Source: Streptomyces sp. TP-A0356 (GTDB lineage Bacteria > Actinomycetota > Actinomycetes > Streptomycetales > Streptomycetaceae). Taken from it: a stretch of 64,000 bases of DNA. Positions 11,058 to 18,322 of this stretch are shown piece after piece. The notes beneath the pieces are model-generated. The model saw only the letters and a list, made by a program, of their open reading frames with translations, searched no databases and was not told the DNA's origin. Position 1 is the stretch's first letter, and every line of letters starts with the position of its first letter. The stretch lies in NCBI RefSeq assembly GCF_001417775.1, contig NZ_BBZJ01000012.1, positions 681,100-745,099 of the forward strand. The letters are read 5' to 3'. The position numbers and the translations under genes are program-made.

Positions 11058-13571
11058 GTGACCCTCATCGATCAGCTCCCGCAGACCGCAGACCCCGACG
11101 CCCTCTACGAAGCCTTCGAGTCGTGGGCCGGGGAGCGCGGCCTCACCCTCTATCCGCACCAGGAAGAGGCTCTGATCGAGGTGGTCTCGGGAGCGAACGT
11201 GATCGTCTCGACTCCCACCGGCTCCGGCAAGAGCATGATCGCCGCAGGCGCGCACTTCGCGGCGCTCGCCCGGGACGAGGTCACCTTCTACACCGCGCCG
11301 ATCAAGGCGCTTGTCTCGGAGAAGTTCTTCGAGCTGTGCAAGCTCTTCGGCACCGAGAACGTCGGCATGCTCACCGGCGACGCCTCCGTCAACGCCGACG
11401 CCCCTGTGATCTGCTGCACAGCCGAGGTCCTGGCGTCCATCGCGCTGCGCGACGGCAGGCAGGCCGATGTCGGCCAGGTCGTGATGGACGAGTTCCATTT
11501 CTACGCCGAGGGCGACCGTGGCTGGGCGTGGCAGATCCCGATCCTGGAGTTGCCGCAGGCGCAGTTCATCCTGATGTCGGCGACCCTCGGTGACGTCTCG
11601 ATGTTCGAGAAGGACCTCACGCGCCGCACCGGCCGGCCGACGGCGGTGGTGCGCTCGGCGACCCGTCCGGTGCCGCTCTCGTACGAGTACCGGCTCACCC
11701 CGCTCACCGATACGCTCACCGAGCTCCTGGAGACCCGGCAGGCCCCCGTCTACATCGTCCACTTCACCCAGGCACAGGCCGTGGAGCGGGCCCAGGCGCT
11801 GATGAGCATCAACATGTGCTCGCGCGAGGAGAAGGACGAGATCGCCGAGCTCATCGGCAACTTCCGCTTCACGACCAAGTTCGGCCGGAACCTCTCCCGC
11901 TATGTGCGGCACGGCATCGGCGTCCACCACGCCGGCATGCTCCCCAAGTACCGCCGCCTGGTCGAGAAGCTCGCCCAGGCCGGCCTGCTGAAGGTCATCT
12001 GCGGCACGGACACGCTGGGCGTCGGCGTCAACGTCCCCATCCGCACCGTCCTGTTCACCGCGCTGACCAAGTACGACGGGAACCGCGTCCGCACTCTGCG
12101 CGCCCGTGAGTTCCACCAGATCGCGGGCCGCGCGGGGCGTGCGGGCTTCGACACGGCCGGCCTCGTCGTGGCGCAGGCGCCTGAGCACGTCATCGAGAAC
12201 GAGAAGGCGCTCGCCAAGGCCGGCGACGACCCGAAGAAGCGCCGCAAGGTGGTGCGCAAGAAGGCACCGGAGGGCTTCGTCGGCTGGACGGAGAACACCT
12301 TCGAGAAGCTGATCGCCTCCGAGCCGGAGCCGCTCACCTCGCGCTTCCGGGTCACCCACACGATGCTGCTGTCGGTGATCGCCCGGCCGGGCAACGCCTT
12401 CCAGGCGATGCGCCATCTGCTGGAGGACAACCACGAGCCGCGCAAGCAGCAGCTGCGGCACATCCGGCGCGCGATCGCGATCTACCGCTCGCTGCTGGAC
12501 GGCGGCATCGTCGAGAAGCTCGACGAGCCGGACGCAACCGGACGCATCGTGCGCCTCACGGTCGATCTCCAGCAGGACTTCGCGCTCAACCAGCCGCTGT
12601 CGACCTTCGCGCTGGCCGCATTCGAACTCCTCGACCCGGAGTCCCCGTCCTACGCCCTCGACATGGTCTCCGTCGTCGAGTCCACACTGGACGACCCACG
12701 GCAGATCCTCGCCGCCCAGCAGAACAAGGCGCGCGGCGAGGCCGTTGCCGCGATGAAGGCGGACGGCGTCGACTACGAGGAGCGCATGGAGCGACTCCAG
12801 GACGTGACGTACCCCAAGCCCCTGGAGGAGCTGCTCTTCCAGGCGTACAACACGTACCGCAAGAGCCACCCCTGGGTCGGCGACCATCCCCTGTCGCCGA
12901 AGTCGGTCATCCGCGACATGTACGAACGGGCGCTGTCCTTCACCGAGTTCGTCTCCTTCTACGAGCTCGCCCGCACCGAGGGCATCGTGCTGCGCTACCT
13001 GGCGAGCGCCTACAAGGCCCTCGATCACACCGTGCCGGACGATCTGAAGTCGGACGATCTGGAGGACCTGATCGCCTGGCTCGGCGAGATGGTGCGCCAG
13101 GTCGACTCCAGCCTGCTGGACGAGTGGGAGCAGCTGGCCAACCCGGAGGAGGTGACGGCCGAGGAGGCCCAGGAGAAGGCCGACGAGGTCAAGCCCGTCA
13201 CGGCGAACGCGCGCGCCTTCCGCGTTCTGGTCCGCAACGCCATGTTCCGCCGCGTGGAGCTCGCCGCCCTGGACCACATCGAGGAACTGGGCGAGATGGA
13301 CGCCGAATCCGGCTGGGACGCCGAGGCGTGGGGCGCGGCCATGGACAAGTACTGGGACGAGTACGACGAGCTCGGCACCGGCCCCGAAGCCCGCGGCCCC
13401 AAGCTGCTGATGATCGAGGCGGAGCCGGAGCGCGGGCTGTGGCGGGTCCGGCAGACCTTCGCCGACCCGAACGGCGATCACGACTGGGGCATCAGCGCCG
13501 AGATCGACCTGGCGGCCTCCGACGCGGAGGGCCGCGCCGTCGTCCGGGTCACCGACGTCGGCCAGCTGTGA
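11058..13571 (+). CDS. DEAD/DEAH-box helicase with DUF3516 C-terminus
   Basis: 837 residues of an actinobacterial superfamily 2 helicase. Motif I is STPTGSGKS (near residue 53), motif II is DEFH (VVMDEFHFYAEG, near 145), motif III is SATLGD, motif VI region is QIAGRAGRAGFD (near 355). The second half matches the DUF3516 extension found in putative RNA helicases. GTG 11058 (MTLIDQLPQTAD) is the likely start, because upstream in-frame sequence overlaps the divergent promoter. It is followed 19 bp later by a thioesterase gene, probably the same operon. Role in RNA metabolism is inferred from family. Confidence 0.88.
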   Translation: MTLIDQLPQTADPDALYEAFESWAGERGLTLYPHQEEALIEVVSGANVIVSTPTGSGKSMIAAGAHFAALARDEVTFYTAPIKALVSEKFFELCKLFGTENVGMLTGDASVNADAPVICCTAEVLASIALRDGRQADVGQVVMDEFHFYAEGDRGWAWQIPILELPQAQFILMSATLGDVSMFEKDLTRRTGRPTAVVRSATRPVPLSYEYRLTPLTDTLTELLETRQAPVYIVHFTQAQAVERAQALMSINMCSREEKDEIAELIGNFRFTTKFGRNLSRYVRHGIGVHHAGMLPKYRRLVEKLAQAGLLKVICGTDTLGVGVNVPIRTVLFTALTKYDGNRVRTLRAREFHQIAGRAGRAGFDTAGLVVAQAPEHVIENEKALAKAGDDPKKRRKVVRKKAPEGFVGWTENTFEKLIASEPEPLTSRFRVTHTMLLSVIARPGNAFQAMRHLLEDNHEPRKQQLRHIRRAIAIYRSLLDGGIVEKLDEPDATGRIVRLTVDLQQDFALNQPLSTFALAAFELLDPESPSYALDMVSVVESTLDDPRQILAAQQNKARGEAVAAMKADGVDYEERMERLQDVTYPKPLEELLFQAYNTYRKSHPWVGDHPLSPKSVIRDMYERALSFTEFVSFYELARTEGIVLRYLASAYKALDHTVPDDLKSDDLEDLIAWLGEMVRQVDSSLLDEWEQLANPEEVTAEEAQEKADEVKPVTANARAFRVLVRNAMFRRVELAALDHIEELGEMDAESGWDAEAWGAAMDKYWDEYDELGTGPEARGPKLLMIEAEPERGLWRVRQTFADPNGDHDWGISAEIDLAASDAEGRAVVRVTDVGQL

Positions 13572-13590
13572 GCACAGGAGAGACCCACGC

Positions 13591-14463
13591 ATGACGAACC
13601 CAGCCGAGAGACTCGTCGACCTGCTCGACCTGGAGCAGATCGAGGTCAACATCTTCCGTGGCCGCAGTCCGCAGGAGTCCCTGCAGCGGGTCTTCGGCGG
13701 CCAGGTGGCCGGACAGGCGCTGGTCGCCGCCGGCCGCACCACGGACGGCGAACGGCCGGTGCACTCGCTGCACGCGTACTTCCTGCGCCCCGGCATCCCG
13801 GGTGTGCCCATCGTGTACCAGGTCGAACGAGTCCGTGACGGGAGGTCCTTCACGACCCGCCGGGTCACGGCCGTGCAGCAGGGCCGCACGATCTTCAATC
13901 TGACCGCCTCCTTCCACAAGCCTGAAGAGGGGAGCTTCGAGCACCAGCTGCCGCCGGCCCGCAAGGTGCCCGATCCTGATTCGCTGCCGACGGTCGCGCA
14001 GGAGGTCAAGGAGCACCTGGGCGCCCTGCCGGAGGCGCTGGAGCGGATGGCCCGTCGTCAGCCCTTCGACATCCGCTACGTCGACCGGCTGCGCTGGAAC
14101 CCCGAGGAGATCAAGGACGCCGAGCCGCGCAGCGCCGTCTGGATGCGTGCCGTGGGCCCGCTGGGGGACGACCCGCTCGTGCACACCTGTGCGCTCACCT
14201 ACGCGAGCGACATGACGCTGCTGGATGCCGTCCGCATCCCGGTCGAGCCGCTGTGGGGGCCTCGCGGTTTCGACATGGCATCACTGGATCACGCCATGTG
14301 GTTCCACCGACCGTTCCGCGCGGACGAGTGGTTCCTGTACGACCAGGAGTCACCGATCGCGGTGGGTGGCCGTGGTCTCGCCCGAGGGCGCATCTACGAC
14401 CTTGAGGGGCGCCTGCTCGTCTCGGTCGTCCAGGAGGGACTGTTCCGCAAGCTGGAGCGCTGA
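13591..14463 (+). CDS. tesB: Acyl-CoA thioesterase II
   Basis: 290-residue double-hotdog thioesterase of normal TesB length. N-terminal hotdog has VFGGQVAGQALVAAGRT and HSLHAYFLRPG. The second half has DMTLLDAVRIP, SLDHAMWFHRPFRADEW and RGRIYDLEGRLLVSVVQEGL, all typical of TesB. It hydrolyses medium/long acyl-CoA in the cytosol. It follows the helicase gene by 19 bp, so is likely co-transcribed. Its last 38 codons are overlapped antisense by the DUF6397-like gene. Confidence 0.93.
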   Translation: MTNPAERLVDLLDLEQIEVNIFRGRSPQESLQRVFGGQVAGQALVAAGRTTDGERPVHSLHAYFLRPGIPGVPIVYQVERVRDGRSFTTRRVTAVQQGRTIFNLTASFHKPEEGSFEHQLPPARKVPDPDSLPTVAQEVKEHLGALPEALERMARRQPFDIRYVDRLRWNPEEIKDAEPRSAVWMRAVGPLGDDPLVHTCALTYASDMTLLDAVRIPVEPLWGPRGFDMASLDHAMWFHRPFRADEWFLYDQESPIAVGGRGLARGRIYDLEGRLLVSVVQEGLFRKLER

Positions 14464-15558
14464 CGGCACGTGCGTCCGGCGCCCGGCGTCGCGCCGGTCA
14501 TGCGTTCCGCGGCGCAGCCACCCGAACATGCCGACCAGTCTCGTCGGCTCCTGTCGCCCGGGGGGTGCCTGACGCGTGGCAGCCGTCGCCGGGAGGGCCG
14601 TGGCCTCACGGGCGACCGGAGTCCCGGCGAGCGTCAGGGGCTCATCGACGGCCCCAGGAATGCTTCCGGTCTCGGGCGTATGTTCGTCCGGAACCCGCGG
14701 CGAAGGTCGAGGAGCGGGCCGATGTCGGCGGGCCTCGATGAGCGCCTGTCCCAAGTCTGCCCGGAGCCAGCCGATCTCATCGGGATCGCCCGCCGTCGTG
14801 ATCCGCGCCGCGATCCGGGCGGCCGGCGAGTCGGGCGGCCCGGGCACGGCTTGCGCGGGCCGCAGCCGAGTCAGCCGGGCGCGCTCGCAAGGATCCTGGA
14901 CGATCTCCGCCACCTGCATCGGATCCAGCAAGGACGCCAACACTGCGGCCTTCGCCCACGGGTCGTCCGTCTGGCGCAGCTGGAGTCCGAGATGGCGCCC
15001 GCGCCAGTTGCGGGGCCGCAGATCCAGCCCCGCGTCCAGTTGGTCGCGCAGACCCTCGGGCGTGCGGCCGGTGAGCAACCGGGCGTTCTCCCGGCCGGCG
15101 GCGAACTGCTTGAGCTCTTCGGCCAGATACAGCCAGACCACGGCCCGGTAGCGATTCAGGTACCACTTCACCGGGACCACCAGGCCGAGGCGCGCGAACC
15201 GCGTGAACCTGCCCGGGGTCACGTCCATCAGGGCCGCGCCGTCCCTCGTGCCCACCGCCTTGACCCGCCCCCGGAGCCCCTCGGGAAAGCCCTCCTCCGA
15301 GCGGACCCGGTCGATCTCCTCGCGTGTGACGCGGCGGCATCGGCCCCCCTCGTCGGGAATGGTGCGTACATACCCGAGCTGTGCCGCGAGGTCCAACTCG
15401 CCCCGCCTGAGGTCCAGTTCCCGTGCGGCGCGACCGAGCGCCAGCGACGGGCCGGGCAACGCGGAACCTTCGGCGGCTTCGGCGGCTTCGGCGGCTTCGG
15501 CGGCTTCGGCGGCTTCGGCGGCTTCGGCGATGATGGACGTGATCGTGTTTCCCGACAT
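14350..15558 (-). CDS. DUF6397-like protein with variable Ala-Glu-Ala repeat
   Basis: 402 residues. After a short N-terminus (MSGNTITSIIAE) there is a run of AEA triplets encoded by the 9-bp tandem repeat at 15468-15530. Then comes ARELDLRRGELDLAAQLG, an HTH-like segment, and a basic domain with LYLAEELKQFAAGREN. The C-terminal 130 residues are proline/arginine-rich. The overall layout resembles a Streptomyces family I recall as DUF6397; function is unknown. GGGGGAG precedes ATG 15558. The frame runs past its probable natural end (LVGMFGWLRR) into antisense overlap with tesB, suggesting the original stop was lost. Confidence 0.65.
   Translation of the reverse strand: MSGNTITSIIAEAAEAAEAAEAAEAAEAAEGSALPGPSLALGRAARELDLRRGELDLAAQLGYVRTIPDEGGRCRRVTREEIDRVRSEEGFPEGLRGRVKAVGTRDGAALMDVTPGRFTRFARLGLVVPVKWYLNRYRAVVWLYLAEELKQFAAGRENARLLTGRTPEGLRDQLDAGLDLRPRNWRGRHLGLQLRQTDDPWAKAAVLASLLDPMQVAEIVQDPCERARLTRLRPAQAVPGPPDSPAARIAARITTAGDPDEIGWLRADLGQALIEARRHRPAPRPSPRVPDEHTPETGSIPGAVDEPLTLAGTPVAREATALPATAATRQAPPGRQEPTRLVGMFGWLRRGTHDRRDAGRRTHVPSALQLAEQSLLDDRDEQAPLKVVDAPSGETTATHRDR
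15468..15530. repeat. Seven tandem copies of a 9-bp unit (CTTCGGCGG)
   Basis: Seven contiguous copies, the last with G to A. Read on the minus strand inside the DUF6397-like gene they give Ala-Glu-Ala triplets. Units are a multiple of 3, so copy-number change would keep the frame. Confidence 0.95.
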
Positions 15559-15708
15559 GGCAGTTCTCCCCCGTGGAGTCCGCTGCGAGCGCCGTGTGCG
15601 TTCGCGTGGGAAAGAACGTAGCGGGATCGCCCGATCTCGGATTGTGCCTGTGGATAACTCCACCCGCCGCTCGTCTCCACAGGTCGGACGGTCTGCCCGG
15701 TCCCGGAC

Positions 15709-16122
15709 TCAGAGGTCCACGTTCGGCGTGTGCTCCTGCTGCCGCGCGTCCACGGCGAGGTGCTCCCCCACTCGGTTCACCAGCAGCGTCATCTCGTACG
15801 CGATCAGGCCGATGTCGGCCTCGGCCGCGCTGAGCACGCACAGACAGCTGCCGGGACCGGCAGCGGTCACGAACAGGATCGCGTCATCGAATTCGATCAT
15901 GGTCTGCCGCACCTGCCCGGCGCCGAAGTGGCGGCCCGAGCCTCTGGCCAGGCTGTGCAGGCCCGACGAGACCGCGGCGAGATGCTCGGCGTCCTCGCGC
16001 CGCAGACCGGTGCTGGTCCCGGTCACCAACCCGTCGTTCGACAGCACCAGAGCGTGCCGTATGTGCTCCACCCGTTCGGTCAGATCGTCCAGGAGCCAGC
16101 CAAGCTCCGTGTTCTGCGCCAT
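15709..16122 (-). CDS. Roadblock/LC7 domain protein (stand-alone CvnB-like)
   Basis: 137 residues forming a single Roadblock/LC7 fold: ELGWLLDDLTERVEHIRHALVLSNDG, then REDAEHLAAVSSGLHSLARG and RQTMIEFDDAILFVTAAG. It is a close paralogue of the conservon CvnB at 17885-18322. Such proteins bind small Ras-like GTPases. It is separated from the main conservon by an oppositely oriented flavin/F420 oxidoreductase gene, so it is transcribed separately and may compete for the CvnD GTPase. GGAGAGAGGACC precedes the ATG. Confidence 0.9.
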   Translation of the reverse strand: MAQNTELGWLLDDLTERVEHIRHALVLSNDGLVTGTSTGLRREDAEHLAAVSSGLHSLARGSGRHFGAGQVRQTMIEFDDAILFVTAAGPGSCLCVLSAAEADIGLIAYEMTLLVNRVGEHLAVDARQQEHTPNVDL

Positions 16123-16216
16123 GGTCCTCTCTCCCCGTGCTGTCGCGCCTCCTGACCGGAGGATCCGATCAGCCAGCCTTCACCACAGCCGCCCTCCCGG
16201 CAAGCAGGATGGGAAC

Positions 16217-16645
16217 ATGGCACAGAAGATGACCGACGAGGAATGGCGGGCCTTCGCCTCGCACGGCACCCGCACCGGCAAACTCTCCACGGTTCGCGCC
16301 GATGGCAGTCCGCACGTGGCACCGATCTGGTTCCTGCTGGACGGTGACGACGTGGTCTTCAACACCGGGAAGGAGACGGTGAAGGGGCGGAATCTGGCCA
16401 GGGACGGCCGGGCCGCCCTGTGCGTGGACGACGCCCGCCCGCCGTACGCCTTCGTCGTACTGGAGGGGAGAGCAGAGCTGTCCGAGGACCTCGACGAGGT
16501 GCGGCACTGGGCTGCCCGGCTCGGTGCCCGGTACATGGGCGAGGAGCGAGCGGAGGAGTTCGGCGCCCGTAACGGCGTTCCGGGGGAACTCCTCGTCCGG
16601 ATGCGGGTCGAGAAGGTGCTGGCGTACTCGGCCGTCGCCGAGTAG
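16217..16645 (+). CDS. PPOX-class F420-dependent oxidoreductase
   Basis: 142-residue split-barrel protein of the pyridoxamine-phosphate-oxidase-like class: GTRTGKLSTVRADGSPHVAPIWFLLDG, VKGRNLARDGRAAL and VDDARPPYAFVVLEG. Small Streptomyces members usually bind F420 (or FMN) and reduce unknown substrates. It is divergent from the stand-alone Roadblock gene and ends 4 bp from the convergent cvnD gene, with no room for a conventional terminator between them. Confidence 0.85.
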   Translation: MAQKMTDEEWRAFASHGTRTGKLSTVRADGSPHVAPIWFLLDGDDVVFNTGKETVKGRNLARDGRAALCVDDARPPYAFVVLEGRAELSEDLDEVRHWAARLGARYMGEERAEEFGARNGVPGELLVRMRVEKVLAYSAVAE

Positions 16646-16649
16646 GGAG

Positions 16650-17255
16650 TCAGCCCACGGAGTCGCGTAGCCGGGCGGTGTGCATCCGCCCGGCGTATTC
16701 CACGAGGCGGATCAGCACCTCCTTCCCGGAGTCTCGGTCCCGTGCGTCGCAGAGCACCACGGGCGTGCCCCGGTCGAGGTCCAGGGCACGTGACACGTCC
16801 TGGGCGCCATAGGTGCGGGCTCCCGCGAAGCAGTTGACGGCCACGACGAACGGGATGTGCCGGTGCTCGAAGTAGTCCACCGCGGGGAAGCAGTCCTCGA
16901 GCCGCCGGGTGTCCGCGAGGACGACGGCGCCGAGGGCGCCCTGGGAGAGTTCGTCCCACAGGAACCAGAAGCGATCCTGGCCGGGCGTGCCGAAGAGGTA
17001 GAGCGAGAGCCCGGATCGGATGGTGATGCGTCCGAAGTCCATGGCGACGGTCGTCGTGACCTTCTGGTCCACGCCGTCGGTGTCGTCCACGCACTGACCG
17101 GCTTCGCTCAGCAGTTCCTCGGTGCGCAGCGGCCTGATCTCACTGACGGCGCCGACCAAGGTGGTCTTGCCCACGCCGAATCCGCCGGCGACCAGGATCT
17201 TCAACGCCAGCGCGGACATCTCGTCCTCGGCGGCGTCGGAGTGCTCGGAGACCAT
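16650..17255 (-). CDS. cvnD: Conservon GTP-binding protein CvnD
   Basis: 201-residue Ras-like GTPase (MglA-type). P-loop GGFGVGKTTLV near residue 24, switch region with VTTTVAMDFGRI, and G3-like LFGTPGQDRF near residue 89. The NKxD position is altered (VVAVNCFAGA), as in other conservon GTPases. It is last in the sensory operon cvnA-B-C-D, where the histidine-kinase-like CvnA signals through Roadblock CvnB and DUF742 CvnC to this switch. A 196-bp gap separates it from cvnC, longer than usual; an internal promoter is possible. Confidence 0.92.
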   Translation of the reverse strand: MVSEHSDAAEDEMSALALKILVAGGFGVGKTTLVGAVSEIRPLRTEELLSEAGQCVDDTDGVDQKVTTTVAMDFGRITIRSGLSLYLFGTPGQDRFWFLWDELSQGALGAVVLADTRRLEDCFPAVDYFEHRHIPFVVAVNCFAGARTYGAQDVSRALDLDRGTPVVLCDARDRDSGKEVLIRLVEYAGRMHTARLRDSVG

Positions 17256-17451
17256 CGATCACTTCTCTCGGGAGTGCCGGCAACGGGGGGCATCAGTACA
17301 TCCGTGCGGGTTCAGCATCATGACAACTGCGGCCTCTCTTCGCGGGGGTTGGACCGCTGTTTGACCGATGTGATCGGCTCTCGCCCATTCGGTGCCCGAA
17401 TGGATGCGGAACTCGGCGCGGGACTGTCCCGCTGTGGTTCCCGCTCTCGGC

Positions 17452-17865
17452 CTACAGCGCCCTCAGCCCCTCGATGACCTCGCGCAGAATCCGTTCGTCG
17501 GGCAGTTGAGCCGGCGGTACGGGACGGTTGACCGACACACAGCCCAGTTCCAGGAGGTCTCCGAGGAGCACCCGGACGACGCCCACCGGCAGGTCGGCGC
17601 CCGCGGCGAGTTCGGCGACGGACTGTGTCTCGATGCGACACAGCTCGATGAGAGCGCGGTGTTCCGGGCCCAGTGAGGTGTCGTCGTCGACGTTCGGCGC
17701 ACCGGCGTCGAGCGAGACGAGGGCGATGAGATCGAAGCGCACCCCGGTGGGGCCCGGTCTGGTACGGCCGCCCGTCATCGCGTAGGGGCGGACGAGGGGC
17801 CCCGCCTCGTGGTCGTACCACTGACTGTCCGGCTGGTACGGGACGCCTGTGCTGTCCTCGGTCAT
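17452..17865 (-). CDS. cvnC: Conservon DUF742 protein CvnC
   Basis: 137 residues of the DUF742 family with VRPYAMTGGRTRP near the N-terminus, a winged-helix-like segment (SVAELAAGADLPVGVVRVLLGDL) and the conserved end PDERILREVIEGLRAL. Third protein of the conservon. ATG 17865 lies 19 bp after cvnB, with GAGGACG as ribosome site. An upstream start would overlap cvnB and is less likely. Confidence 0.92.
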   Translation of the reverse strand: MTEDSTGVPYQPDSQWYDHEAGPLVRPYAMTGGRTRPGPTGVRFDLIALVSLDAGAPNVDDDTSLGPEHRALIELCRIETQSVAELAAGADLPVGVVRVLLGDLLELGCVSVNRPVPPAQLPDERILREVIEGLRAL

Positions 17866-17884
17866 CCGCGACCGTCCTCGCTCG

Positions 17885-18322
17885 TCATCCGGCGGCGGGC
17901 GGACGCGCGGCCACACGGGGCCCCGTGTCGAGATGCTCACCGACACGCTTCACCAGCCGCGCCATCTCGTACGCCACCAGGCCGATGTCGGCCGTGACGG
18001 CGGTGATGAGGGCGAGGCAGGAGCCGTCTCCGGCGGCCGCCACGAACAGGAAGCCGTCGTCCATCTCCACCATCGTCTGGCGCACTCCTCCGGCGCCGAA
18101 GTGGCGCCCCGCGCCCTTGGCGAGGCTGTGGAAGCCGGAGGCGACGGCGGCGAGGTGTTCCGCGTCCTCGCGGGTGAGGTCGGTGGAGGCGCCGACCGCC
18201 AGTCCGTCGTTCGAGAGCACCACGGCATGTCGCACTTCGCGTACGCGCACCACCAAGTCGTCCAGCAACCAGTCGAGTTCGCCCGACCGCTGGGCGGCCC
18301 TCATGCTCGGGTCCTGGATCAT
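17885..18322 (-). CDS. cvnB: Conservon Roadblock/LC7 protein CvnB
   Basis: 145 residues with a Roadblock/LC7 fold: ELDWLLDDLVVRVREVRHAVVLSNDG, then AEHLAAVASGFHSLAKGAG, RQTMVEMDDGFLFVAAAGDG and VAYEMARLVKRVGEH. Its start overlaps the end of cvnA by ATGA, indicating coupled translation. Probable binding partner of CvnA, CvnC and the CvnD GTPase. Confidence 0.94.
   Translation of the reverse strand: MIQDPSMRAAQRSGELDWLLDDLVVRVREVRHAVVLSNDGLAVGASTDLTREDAEHLAAVASGFHSLAKGAGRHFGAGGVRQTMVEMDDGFLFVAAAGDGSCLALITAVTADIGLVAYEMARLVKRVGEHLDTGPRVAARPPAAG

Noticed and set aside
9462..14009. 1515-codon minus-strand open frame
   Set aside because: Runs antisense through rpmE2, helicase and thioesterase genes, which have convincing motifs on the plus strand.
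15468..15530. Possible CRISPR or minisatellite array
   Set aside because: Nine-bp units with no spacers, inside a coding frame; no cas genes anywhere in the window.
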